Below the pieces are notes generated by a model. The model was not told where the DNA came from. It saw nothing but the letters and a program-made list of their open reading frames with translations, and did not search any database. Made by a program: the position numbers and the translations under genes. A stretch of 64,000 bases of DNA from Candidatus Borkfalkia ceftriaxoniphila (lineage in GTDB: Bacteria; Bacillota; Clostridia; Christensenellales; Borkfalkiaceae). Shown piece by piece: positions 17,620-26,318 of this stretch. Location: the NCBI RefSeq assembly GCF_004134775.1, contig NZ_SDOZ01000002.1, positions 1,400,005 through 1,464,004 on the forward strand. The letters run 5' to 3'. The first letter of the stretch is position 1. Each line of letters begins with the position of its first letter.

Positions 17620-19008
17620 ATGAAAAAAATTATTGCGATCATTTTGGGTGCGCTGTGCGCATTGTCTGTTGTCGGTTGTACGAACGGCAGAGGCGGCGCT
17701 TCCAACGAAATCTGGATTGCATTCGCAGAGACGGGATACGGCAGAGAGTATCTGGAAGACTGGATCGAAGAATTTCAGAAAGCATATCCCGAAGACAACT
17801 GGAAATTCGAACTGGAAGGAGATCCGCAGATGACCGGGCAGATCGGCACGCGTCTGAGCACCGATAATGAAGTGCCCGATATCTTCTTCGGATTGACGAC
17901 GAACTGGCAGCAGTGGGCTTCCCGCGGGCTTTTGGCTGATCTCGGCGATGTATACGGAGCGCCCGTAGATGACGAAGGTACTACTCTTTTGGATTTCATG
18001 CGGCCGGGTGCGCGCGATTTCGGAAAGGTGAACGGAAAATATTACGCAATTCCCTGGAACGACAGTGCGGCGGGACTCATCTACAACAAAAAGATTTTTG
18101 ATCAATATAAATTGCAGGTTCCCCAAACGGTGGAGGATCTGTACGCGCTGTGCGATACCATCAACCGTTTGCCCGTGAATACGGATAGTGACAAGACGAA
18201 CGACATCGCCCCCTTTGCCTGGGGCGGCCAGGTCATTTCCTATTGGGATTTCGTAGTGCAGACATGGTGGGCGCAATACGAGGGCGCCGAGAGATATTCC
18301 GAATACTTCAAATACGATTCGGTGGACGGTTTTAAACAGGAAGGCCGTTTAAAAGCGCTGGAAGTTTTCGAAAACCTGGTGGTCGGAAAGGACGGCGTCC
18401 CCAAAAACAGTTATTCGGGCGCGATGGGGGATTCTCATATTCTTTCGCAAATGGCATTTTTGCAGGGGAAAGGCGCCATGATTCCCATGGGCGCATGGAT
18501 GGAAACGGAAATGCGCAAGTCGATTCCCGACGGCTTCGAGATGCTTATGATGCCTACACCCTTTATCGCGGGCGCGAAAACGGACGCGTCGGGCAAACCC
18601 ATTCAGGTAAACGCATCACAGGCGGGTGATTTCTTTATTGTGCCTAAAAATGCTCCCAATCTGGAAGGCGCGATCAAGTTCATGAAATTTATTCATACGA
18701 AAGAAATGACGTTGCTCTATACCGAAAATACGGGCACAGCACGTCCCTTTGACTATAATCCGTTGGAAGCGGAAGGACTGAGCGATTTTCAGAAATCCTG
18801 TTTGAATATTTATGAAAACAGCGTCACTGTTTACGAATTTTCGCAGAGCGTATTGTCCTGGCAGAATCTTGTGAGCAAGTGGCCGGGAACGGGCAGCCCG
18901 TATTCCAGAATGATACTGGATAACGAAAAGGCTTCTGATCTGTACGCCGAAATGAACTCGTATGTGTCTGAAAAATGGCCCGAATGGCAGAAACTCATCC
19001 ATATGTAA
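17620..19008 (+). CDS. Sugar ABC transporter solute-binding lipoprotein (family 1)
   Basis: 462 residues, with signal peptide and lipobox VVGC (Cys20). Length and pattern fit the MalE/SBP_bac_1 group: a segment such as VPDIFFGLTTNWQQWASRGLLADL near residue 90, then YYAIPWNDSAAGLIYNKKIF near residue 145. AAGGAGG precedes the ATG. It heads an operon in which the two permeases (20409 and 24067) are separated by surface-protein genes. Ligand unknown; aromatic residues suggest a saccharide. It is controlled by the consensus promoter just upstream and probably by the palindrome ahead of it. Confidence 0.93.
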   Translation: MKKIIAIILGALCALSVVGCTNGRGGASNEIWIAFAETGYGREYLEDWIEEFQKAYPEDNWKFELEGDPQMTGQIGTRLSTDNEVPDIFFGLTTNWQQWASRGLLADLGDVYGAPVDDEGTTLLDFMRPGARDFGKVNGKYYAIPWNDSAAGLIYNKKIFDQYKLQVPQTVEDLYALCDTINRLPVNTDSDKTNDIAPFAWGGQVISYWDFVVQTWWAQYEGAERYSEYFKYDSVDGFKQEGRLKALEVFENLVVGKDGVPKNSYSGAMGDSHILSQMAFLQGKGAMIPMGAWMETEMRKSIPDGFEMLMMPTPFIAGAKTDASGKPIQVNASQAGDFFIVPKNAPNLEGAIKFMKFIHTKEMTLLYTENTGTARPFDYNPLEAEGLSDFQKSCLNIYENSVTVYEFSQSVLSWQNLVSKWPGTGSPYSRMILDNEKASDLYAEMNSYVSEKWPEWQKLIHM

Positions 19009-19027
19009 TTGAGAAACGGGAGAAAAG

Positions 19028-20392
19028 ATGAAAAAGAAATTTTTAACGTTCGCTTTGGCTCTGTGTATGATTTTGCCCGCCGTCGGTTGCGAAAAGGGCA
19101 ATTATACGAAAGTCGAGCCCGATTACAGCGCGTCGGAAGATACGCTTGCAATGCACATAGGCGGCTGGGTCGCTCCGCCGCCCGTGCAGAAAGCGGGAGG
19201 CGTGGATTATTGCACGCAGGAAAACTATAACGACGTTGCCGATTTCGGCATCAATACGATATACGGGCTTTATGAGCCTTGGGGATTGACCGTTGACGGC
19301 AAAAATGCAAACGAACGCGCGCTCGAATATACCGAAAAAGCGGGTATAGGGTTTTACGTGCGCGATTTGCAGGCAGGCGCCGCCTTGCAGGAAGGGGACA
19401 AAGATACTTTCGATCAGGTGTTCGGAAAGTATATGGAATACGATTCGTTCGCGGGCATTATGGCGGTGGACGAACCGTCTGCGGCGCTGTTTCCCGAAAT
19501 TGCAGCTATGCGGAAAGGGTGGGATAAATTCGTCCCCGATAAAGATTTTTATGTGAACCTGTTTCCCACGTATGCGCTGCCGGGGCAACTGGGCATCGGC
19601 GAAACGGAAAATTACCGCGAGCATTATATCCGCAGATTTTTGCAGGAAACAGGCTTGAAAATGCTGTCTTACGATCACTATCCGCTGTTGGAAGACGGAT
19701 GGGGCAAAGGCTCGCTGACGGCCGATTATCTTTATAACCTGGAAGTTTGTGCGGAAGAGGCGCGTGATGCGGGCGTACCTTTCTGGACGTTCTTGCAGGC
19801 AATGAGTTACGACAACGCGACGCGCTGCCCCACAGAAGCAGAACTGCGCTGGCAAGTACTGTGCAGCATGGCGTTCGGGGCTCAAGGTTATCAATATTTT
19901 TGTTATTGGACGCCTGCGGGTCCCGGGGATAATGTGACGAAATCCGCTTGCGTGACGGAATTCGGCGAAAAAACGCCCGTTTGGTATGCAGGACAAAAAA
20001 TCAACAGAGAAATTCTGAATTTCGACCATGTATATCTCAATTACGAGTGGCAGGGAGTCATGCCCGTCCTCGCCGAGGGCAATTCGAAAAACAAACTGTT
20101 CAATATGATGAACCACGCATTGGATTCCGTCGGACGGATCCGTTCCGTCAAGTCGGATCAGGACGTGATCGTAGGGGCATTCAAGGACCGTGCGGATAAC
20201 GATGCCTTTATGGTCGTGAATTTTTCCGACCCGGGCGACGAGAAATCCTGTAAAACCGAAGTCGTAATGAAGAGCGCATCGTCCGCCGTCGTCTATAAAA
20301 ACGGAGTGCGCAGCGTGGCAGAAGCAAAAGGCGGAAAATTGACGCTTGAATTGGAAGCAGGCAACGGAGCGTTTGTCGTGCCTCTGCAATAA
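19028..20392 (+). CDS. Lipoprotein with glycosidase-like (beta/alpha) barrel, paralogue of 24925
   Basis: 454 residues. Signal peptide with lipobox AVGC (Cys21), so it is anchored outside the membrane. No named family is recognised. Features suggest a clan GH-A-like barrel: AMHIGGWVAPPP (first strand), INTIYGLYEPWG, MAVDEPS with Glu149 after a strand, FYVNLFPTY, LSYDHYPL, and GYQYFCYWTP at the end of the barrel. A short beta domain lies after about residue 370. The same landmarks in the same order occur in the protein at 24925, so the two are diverged paralogues in one operon. Likely role: extracellular trimming of the glycan fed to this importer. Enzymatic activity is inferred, not shown. 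Confidence 0.65.
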   Translation: MKKKFLTFALALCMILPAVGCEKGNYTKVEPDYSASEDTLAMHIGGWVAPPPVQKAGGVDYCTQENYNDVADFGINTIYGLYEPWGLTVDGKNANERALEYTEKAGIGFYVRDLQAGAALQEGDKDTFDQVFGKYMEYDSFAGIMAVDEPSAALFPEIAAMRKGWDKFVPDKDFYVNLFPTYALPGQLGIGETENYREHYIRRFLQETGLKMLSYDHYPLLEDGWGKGSLTADYLYNLEVCAEEARDAGVPFWTFLQAMSYDNATRCPTEAELRWQVLCSMAFGAQGYQYFCYWTPAGPGDNVTKSACVTEFGEKTPVWYAGQKINREILNFDHVYLNYEWQGVMPVLAEGNSKNKLFNMMNHALDSVGRIRSVKSDQDVIVGAFKDRADNDAFMVVNFSDPGDEKSCKTEVVMKSASSAVVYKNGVRSVAEAKGGKLTLELEAGNGAFVVPLQ

Positions 20393-20408
20393 ATGAGGGA
20401 GTATCGCA

Positions 20409-21395
20409 ATGCCGAAAGTGAAAACGAGCACCGCGGAGCAGACGGAGTTTAATTCCGTACAGCCGAAAAAGATAAAAAACAATCTGAGCATGCCGCGTTC
20501 GCGTAAAATTTTTATCGCCTTGATGCTGGCATATCCTATTTTACATTTTTTGGTCTTTTGGCTGTATATCAACATCAATACATTTGTCATTTCATTTGAA
20601 CGTTTTTCATATACGTCGGGCAAAAATGTTTTCGTCGGCTTTATGAACTATGAAGAGTTTTTCCGGAATCTGAGTTTGCCCTCGTCGGCGACGCTGCGCC
20701 ATGCGATTGTCAACTCAATTTTGTATCTGCCTTTCAATAACTTCATATTATTGCCGCTGTCTGTCATCTGCGCTTATTTTTTGTTTAAAGGAGTATTCGG
20801 GCACAGAGTATTCCGCGTCGTTTTCTTTTTTCCCTCTATCATTTCGATCGTCGTATTGACGATGTCGTTTTCGTTCATGTTCAATACACAATTCGGGCCG
20901 ATTGTCAAAATTCTGCAAAATATCGGGTTGGGGGCGCTTGTCCCTCCCAACGGATTTTTCGGAACGCCCGGACTTACACAGGGAATGGTGTTTTTATACT
21001 GCTTATGGGCGGGAATCGGATACAACGTAGTACTCCTCACGGGCGCGATTACAAGAATCCCCGAAGAAGTGCTCGAAGCGGGAAAACTCGACGGTATCCC
21101 CATGCGCAAAGAATTGTTTATGGTCGTCGTGCCGCTGATATTTCCGACCATTTCGACGCTGTTCATTACCGGAAGCATGGTCGTCTTTACTCTGTTTTTG
21201 CAGCCGATGCTGTTGGCGAACGGCGGTCCGAACGGAACCACATATACCGTCGCTTATTACATCGTCGATATGGTAAACAATAACAGGCTGGAAGAGGCGG
21301 CCGCCGCGGGCATTATATTCAGTATCATCGGTATACCGATCGTACAACTGATAAAATGGGGAATGGAAAAGATTACACCGCAGGTGGATTTTTAA
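20409..21395 (+). CDS. Sugar ABC transporter permease, UgpA/LacF type
   Basis: 328 residues: a polar N-terminus of about 40 residues followed by six hydrophobic segments, the first about residues 37-60. The EAA loop reads EVLEAGKLDGIPMRKELF near residue 220. It belongs with the binding protein at 17620 and the permease at 24067. The partner permease is not adjacent but lies 2.7 kb downstream, after a surface-protein gene. No ATPase is encoded in the locus. Confidence 0.93.
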   Translation: MPKVKTSTAEQTEFNSVQPKKIKNNLSMPRSRKIFIALMLAYPILHFLVFWLYININTFVISFERFSYTSGKNVFVGFMNYEEFFRNLSLPSSATLRHAIVNSILYLPFNNFILLPLSVICAYFLFKGVFGHRVFRVVFFFPSIISIVVLTMSFSFMFNTQFGPIVKILQNIGLGALVPPNGFFGTPGLTQGMVFLYCLWAGIGYNVVLLTGAITRIPEEVLEAGKLDGIPMRKELFMVVVPLIFPTISTLFITGSMVVFTLFLQPMLLANGGPNGTTYTVAYYIVDMVNNNRLEEAAAAGIIFSIIGIPIVQLIKWGMEKITPQVDF

Positions 21396-21415
21396 CCAGA
21401 ATATAAGGAGGAATT

Positions 21416-24004
21416 ATGAAGAAAAAAAAGAAGATGTTATTGGGCGCAACGCTCGCGCTGACCGCGGCGCTTGCGCTCGGAGCGGGAACGTTAGGCGCGT
21501 CGGCGTCTGTCAGCGGATTCAATGATTTCATCAAGGAAGATTTCAACAGCGGATCTCTGAACGGCGACGTATGGCAAACGCCCGCGGAGGGTATCGAACT
21601 GATAAATGTCGAGCCTTCCTTGACTTATCGGATTTATCATCAAAAATCTGTCTCTACAAAGGAAGAAGTTACCGTGGCGGATACCGACGTGCTCGTTGTC
21701 GAGTACGATATGCAGAGCATTGACGTGGAAGGCGGGTTCTGGGGCGTTACGTACGGCGCGCAGAGTACGGATCTGACTTTGGAAAATGCCATTTGTTTTT
21801 ACGGCACGAGCCAGATTTTCTTTGGCGGGACCGAATCGACCATCGTATATAATGCCGATCTGACCAGTCAGCGTTGGATCGCTTGGTCGAGGGACGCGGT
21901 CACGCGGATCGTGATCTATCCCGACGGCGCGCAAAAAATGTATCAGGACGGTACGCTTATCGCGCAGGTACAGGCAAAAGATGCGGGCGCGGCGCAAAAA
22001 GTCAGAAACGGTTACCTCGGTATCTCGTTCAGCGGTGCAACTTCCGAATCGAACGTGACTTCGGTTTTCAACTATTTTAAAATCGGCCATGCGGCGGTAG
22101 CCGATACGGTGGAAACCGATGCGATCACCTGGGATATCGTAGATGACTCTGCCGACAAAGCGGGGCTTTCCGATGATTTCGTTTCCAACCAGAGCGATAT
22201 TCAGGGCTGGGTCACGAGCGCGGCTTATATCGTTTCGGAGGAAAACGGCGGCTCGCTGTTGTCCAAAGAGGAGATCCCCGAAGTCGATCACAGAATAGGG
22301 AACGCGCTTTCCGTAAGCGCGGATCTGAATACGACGGGTATGACGGGCGGTTCGGCAAAGTTTGCTTTCGGAATCGATAAAACAGACAAAAATATCGAGG
22401 GAAGTAAAACGCTCGCCGCGGGCGTCAACGCCAAAGACGGAAAATTTTATCTGACCGTTTGGGAAGGGAACGCAGTGAAAGCGGAAAAAGAAATCACCCT
22501 TGCGAACGGAAAGATCAAAATTACTTATAACGGAAACGGGACTTTGACCGCCGCGTATGCGGGCGTCAGCGTAACGGCCGCCGTTGCGAACGCTCCCTTC
22601 GGTCTGTTTGCTTACGGCAGTTCGAACGGCGCGCAGGCTGTGCAGGTGGACAATTTACAGATCCGAGTGGCGGGCAGTTACGTGCAGAATTCCGCAAAAT
22701 CTGCTGCCGTGAATTTTGACGGACTGACTTCCGTCGAGGCGATCGATGCGAATGCCTGGCACGTCGGATCCGCGTCTTCACCCGATTATACGGACGGCGG
22801 ATTGCGCGTTTCGGACGGAAAACTCAGTTTCTTCAATGCGGCGGACGGTTCTGTCATTTCTTCCAAAGAAAAATTCCAGAATTTCGTTTTACAGTTCGAC
22901 GTGCCCTATATCGAAAGGGAAGGGCAGGAGGACGACGACGGCAATATCACCCGCACGGTTTCTACCTGGATCGGGTTGACTTTCGGAATGGAATCTGCGG
23001 AAACGCTGTTCAGTGCCGAAAATCAGAAAATGATTTATATGGGGCCCGGTACGATCGATCTGTTAAATGCAAAATTCGACGATGGTTCGACGCGCATCTG
23101 GGCGCCGCAGGATTTATGGAATATGGATTTTGCCGGCAAAACCGTGACGGTCCGTCTTGTTGCAAAGGACAACAGTTTATCCCTGGCTTACCGCGTGGAA
23201 GGTGAGGACGAATCCGTACTGGATACGCCCAAAGCGGTAATTTCGAACATTGATACTTATGGTCATGTGGGGATCCAATGCACGCAGAACGGAAATTTTG
23301 ACGTCGATAATTTGATTCTCATCAACACAGACGAAACAGAAAATTATACTTTGACGAAAAAGACGCCTGCCGATACGCAAGTTAAAGCGGGAGTCGGCGA
23401 AAAGGTTACCGGTAAGATCGATCTGGGAGATATGGTCAATAAAAGCGCCGCGTTTACGCCCGTCGAAAAGGACGGCTTGAAACTGAACGCGGACGGTTCC
23501 TATGAATATACCGCTCCTGCGGCAAAACCCGAAGGCAAAGTAGAGTTTTCGTATAGCGTTACGATAGACGACTGGAAACTCGGCGGGTGGTATTCTCCTG
23601 CGGGAGAGGCGTCCCGATATACCGTAAACGGCAAGATCGTCGTCGAAATTACGGACGTAAGCAAGATCAGCGTGACTGCGCCGACCAAGACGGAATATAC
23701 GATCGGGGAGGAACTCGATCTGAGCGGTATGGTCGTCAAGGCCGAAATGAGCGACGGAAGCGTAAAAATTTTGCAGGCTTCGGAATATACAATCGATACT
23801 TCCGCCTTTGACGGAAACAAAGACGGCGAATATGAAATAAAGGTGGCCTATCGTTCGCAAAGCGCTGCCTTTACGGTGAAAGTCGTAAAACAGGCGGGCG
23901 GCTGCGGCAGCAGCGTAGTATTTGCGGGCGGCGCGGGCATCGCAATCGCGGCAACGGCGCTTGCATCCGCGGGGACGGCAGTTCTGCGCAAAAAAGAAAA
24001 ATAA
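21416..24004 (+). CDS. Surface protein with three LamG-like modules, Ig-like domain and Gly-Gly-Cys C-terminal tail
   Basis: 862 residues. A basic signal peptide ending near ASAS (about residue 31) is followed by three concanavalin/LamG-like beta modules at about 35-235, 240-425 and 428-655. Each has an internal Asp-Asn/Asn-Tyr strand such as VDNLQIRV or VDNLILIN. Next is an Ig-like segment (about 660-755) and a bacterial Ig-like domain (Big_3 type: TEYTIGEELDLSGMVVKA, about 758-825). The C-terminus is GGCGSS, about 22 hydrophobic residues, then RKKEK, a sorting tail shared with the proteins at 26319 and 59331. Encoded between the two permeases of the importer, so it probably presents or binds the same glycan. 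Confidence 0.75.
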   Translation: MKKKKKMLLGATLALTAALALGAGTLGASASVSGFNDFIKEDFNSGSLNGDVWQTPAEGIELINVEPSLTYRIYHQKSVSTKEEVTVADTDVLVVEYDMQSIDVEGGFWGVTYGAQSTDLTLENAICFYGTSQIFFGGTESTIVYNADLTSQRWIAWSRDAVTRIVIYPDGAQKMYQDGTLIAQVQAKDAGAAQKVRNGYLGISFSGATSESNVTSVFNYFKIGHAAVADTVETDAITWDIVDDSADKAGLSDDFVSNQSDIQGWVTSAAYIVSEENGGSLLSKEEIPEVDHRIGNALSVSADLNTTGMTGGSAKFAFGIDKTDKNIEGSKTLAAGVNAKDGKFYLTVWEGNAVKAEKEITLANGKIKITYNGNGTLTAAYAGVSVTAAVANAPFGLFAYGSSNGAQAVQVDNLQIRVAGSYVQNSAKSAAVNFDGLTSVEAIDANAWHVGSASSPDYTDGGLRVSDGKLSFFNAADGSVISSKEKFQNFVLQFDVPYIEREGQEDDDGNITRTVSTWIGLTFGMESAETLFSAENQKMIYMGPGTIDLLNAKFDDGSTRIWAPQDLWNMDFAGKTVTVRLVAKDNSLSLAYRVEGEDESVLDTPKAVISNIDTYGHVGIQCTQNGNFDVDNLILINTDETENYTLTKKTPADTQVKAGVGEKVTGKIDLGDMVNKSAAFTPVEKDGLKLNADGSYEYTAPAAKPEGKVEFSYSVTIDDWKLGGWYSPAGEASRYTVNGKIVVEITDVSKISVTAPTKTEYTIGEELDLSGMVVKAEMSDGSVKILQASEYTIDTSAFDGNKDGEYEIKVAYRSQSAAFTVKVVKQAGGCGSSVVFAGGAGIAIAATALASAGTAVLRKKEK

Positions 24005-24015
24005 GAATTTCGGGC

Positions 24016-24050
24016 AAGGCGGCGGCGCCGACGAATCGAGGCGCCGCCTT
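24016..24050 (+). other. Intercistronic stem-loop without T-tract
   Basis: AAGGCGGCG pairs with CGCCGCCTT between the surface-protein gene and the permease gene; no T-run follows. It probably stabilises or processes the upstream mRNA so that the surface protein and permease are made in different amounts. Confidence 0.5.
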
Positions 24051-24066
24051 CCAAGGGGAGTAAACA

Positions 24067-24912
24067 ATGAAAAAAGGCAAAGCGGAAAGAATCACTCTGT
24101 GGATCGTATTCGTCCTGTTTTTCTTTTATGCGATCAGCCTTGTGCTGCCGCTCATCTGGACTTTTATCAATTCTTTCAAGACGAATCGGGATTTTTTCGA
24201 TGATATCTGGGGATTGCCTAAAAAGTTTCTGACGGAAAATTACGTGAGCGCCTTTAAACTGAAAGTGGGAAGAACCAATCTTGCGGGCATGTTCCTGAAC
24301 AGTTTTATTTTGGTTGTCGGTTGTACGGCCGCAAGTATATTCGTTTCCACGCTGTGCGCTTACGTCGTCAGCAAGTTTAAGTTCAGGGGCAGACAGGTGA
24401 TCTATACCGTAGCGATCGCGACCATGCTGATTCCGACGGTCGGCACGCTGACCGCTACCTATAAACTGATGGTCACGACGGGACTGTACAATACCTATCT
24501 GGGCATTATCATTATGTCCAGCGGCGGGTTCGGAATGAATTTTATCCTGATCTACGGATATTTCAAAAGCATTTCATGGGCGTATGCGGAATCTGCCATG
24601 ATCGACGGCGCGAGCGATTTCCGTGTGTTTTGGCAGATCATGCTCCCGCAGATCAAACCCGCGTTGATAGCGGTCTCAATCATTTCGGCCATTAACTACT
24701 GGAACGACTATTTTACTCCCTATATGTATTTGCGCGCGCACCCTACGGTGGCGGTAGGTTTACAATCCATCGTGAATATGATGACTGCGCAATCCGATTG
24801 GCCCAAACTGTTTGCTGCGATGATCATATCGATCATCCCCGTGATGGCTTTGTTTATCGTATTTCAGAAAACCATTATGGAAAATACGGTCGCGGGCGGC
24901 TTGAAAGGATAA
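24067..24912 (+). CDS. Sugar ABC transporter permease, MalG/UgpE type
   Basis: 281 residues with six hydrophobic segments. The EAA loop is WAYAESAMIDGASDFRVFW near residue 180, and the C-terminus ends VFQKTIMENTVAGGLKG as usual for this subunit. Partner of the permease at 20409. AGGGGAG precedes the ATG. The next gene starts 12 nt after the stop. Confidence 0.93.
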   Translation: MKKGKAERITLWIVFVLFFFYAISLVLPLIWTFINSFKTNRDFFDDIWGLPKKFLTENYVSAFKLKVGRTNLAGMFLNSFILVVGCTAASIFVSTLCAYVVSKFKFRGRQVIYTVAIATMLIPTVGTLTATYKLMVTTGLYNTYLGIIIMSSGGFGMNFILIYGYFKSISWAYAESAMIDGASDFRVFWQIMLPQIKPALIAVSIISAINYWNDYFTPYMYLRAHPTVAVGLQSIVNMMTAQSDWPKLFAAMIISIIPVMALFIVFQKTIMENTVAGGLKG

Positions 24913-24924
24913 AAGGGAGAAAAA

Positions 24925-26307
24925 ATGAAACGGATATTTCTTATATTGATTGCTGCGCTTTGCATCGCATGTTTTGCGTTGCCCGTTTTCGGCTGTGCTC
25001 CTTCCGAAAACGATGACGGCGATGGAGGTGACACGATGACGGAAGAAGAATATCAGCATTACGGCGCGTATTCGTATTATTATTATCCGCAGTTGGGACG
25101 CGACGTGATGCCGGTCGGCGCATGGTGCGCGCCTCCTACTCCGAACTACGGCAATTTCGGCAATCCGAACTATATCACCGACGAAAATTATAAAACCATG
25201 GCGCAAAGCGGGATAAACAGCATCTACGCACTGTACGATACACCGGTGAATCATCCCGATTTGATATTGCAGGCGCTCGATTATGCGGACAAATACAATA
25301 TGGTATATCTTGCGCGCGATCTTCGGATGATGGCGGCTTCGGAAGAGGCGGACCTGTTTGAACTTTTTGAAGATTACACTTCCAAACCTGCGTACGGAGG
25401 GAATCTCATCATCGACGAACCGGGCGTAAATTCTTTTGCGGCGCTGGCTTCGCTCAAAGTGAATTGGGACAGAGAATTCGGCGGCGGAAAAAATATGTAC
25501 GTGAATTTGCTGCCGCTCTATGCGTCTGAAAATCAACTTTTGAACGGCGCGGCCGGAGGTTCCGAGGGCGGAAAGATCACGTATGAAGAATACGTTGCGA
25601 GATATCTTCGCGAAGTCAGGCCCGATCTGTTCAGTTTTGATTATTATCCTTTTAACGGAAAAAATAAAAATATAGAACAGGATTTTTACAAACAACTTTC
25701 CATCGTGAAGAGACGCGTCGAACAGGCAAATATTCCTTTCTGGATTTTTGCGCAGGCGGGATTTTTCGACGGCGGAGATACCCGTAAAATAGAAGAGTGC
25801 GAACTGCAATGGCAGGTGAACGCCGCTTTGAGTTACGGGGCGAAGGGGATCCAGTACTTCAATTATTGGCATGCGCTGGAAATTCCCGGAAACAATTGCG
25901 GATTTGTGGATAGAGAGGGTAATAAAACTTACATTTACGATTACGGCGTACGGCTGAACAAACAGATCGCCGCCGTAGACGGAGTTCTGATGAAAAGCGC
26001 GAACCGCGGCGTAATGCAGGTAGGGCAGTCTCCCGCGCCGATCCCGGAAGAAGATCTGTTAACGAGTTACGAAAAACTGACTTCGGCAACGGGAGGGGAC
26101 GCTTTGATCGGGTGTTTCGATTACCGTGACAAAACGGCCTACTACGTAACGGCGAATTCATTGACGGACGACGCAGATGTCACGCTGAATTTCGCAGGGA
26201 AAGTAAACGCGACCTTAATACAGGACGCAAAGGAAACGAAACAAAGCGGAAATACGCTCACTCTTTCCATTCCGAAAGGGGAAGGCGTATTGATCGTAAT
26301 CGAATAA
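24925..26307 (+). CDS. Lipoprotein with glycosidase-like barrel, paralogue of 19028
   Basis: 460 residues, signal peptide with lipobox VFGC (Cys24). A short acidic linker (NDDGDGGD) leads into a barrel that repeats the landmarks of 19028: VMPVGAWCAPPTP, INSIYALYDT, LIIDEPG (Glu165), YVNLLPLY, FSFDYYPF (Asp239), IPFWIFAQAG and GIQYFNYW. A C-terminal beta domain covers about 385-460. Overall identity with 19028 is low but collinear, so the pair probably acts on different linkages or ends of one substrate. GGGAG lies before the ATG. Which residue would be the nucleophile is not clear; Asp239 or a residue near GIQYFNYW are candidates. Confidence 0.65.
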   Translation: MKRIFLILIAALCIACFALPVFGCAPSENDDGDGGDTMTEEEYQHYGAYSYYYYPQLGRDVMPVGAWCAPPTPNYGNFGNPNYITDENYKTMAQSGINSIYALYDTPVNHPDLILQALDYADKYNMVYLARDLRMMAASEEADLFELFEDYTSKPAYGGNLIIDEPGVNSFAALASLKVNWDREFGGGKNMYVNLLPLYASENQLLNGAAGGSEGGKITYEEYVARYLREVRPDLFSFDYYPFNGKNKNIEQDFYKQLSIVKRRVEQANIPFWIFAQAGFFDGGDTRKIEECELQWQVNAALSYGAKGIQYFNYWHALEIPGNNCGFVDREGNKTYIYDYGVRLNKQIAAVDGVLMKSANRGVMQVGQSPAPIPEEDLLTSYEKLTSATGGDALIGCFDYRDKTAYYVTANSLTDDADVTLNFAGKVNATLIQDAKETKQSGNTLTLSIPKGEGVLIVIE

Positions 26308-26318
26308 GGAGAAACAGT

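Noticed and set aside
19043-20623. Long open frame (526 residues) on the minus strand
   Set aside because: It lies entirely antisense to the lipoprotein at 19028 and the start of the permease at 20409, has no ribosome site, and its composition (Arg, Phe, Val rich) is the mirror of the real codons.
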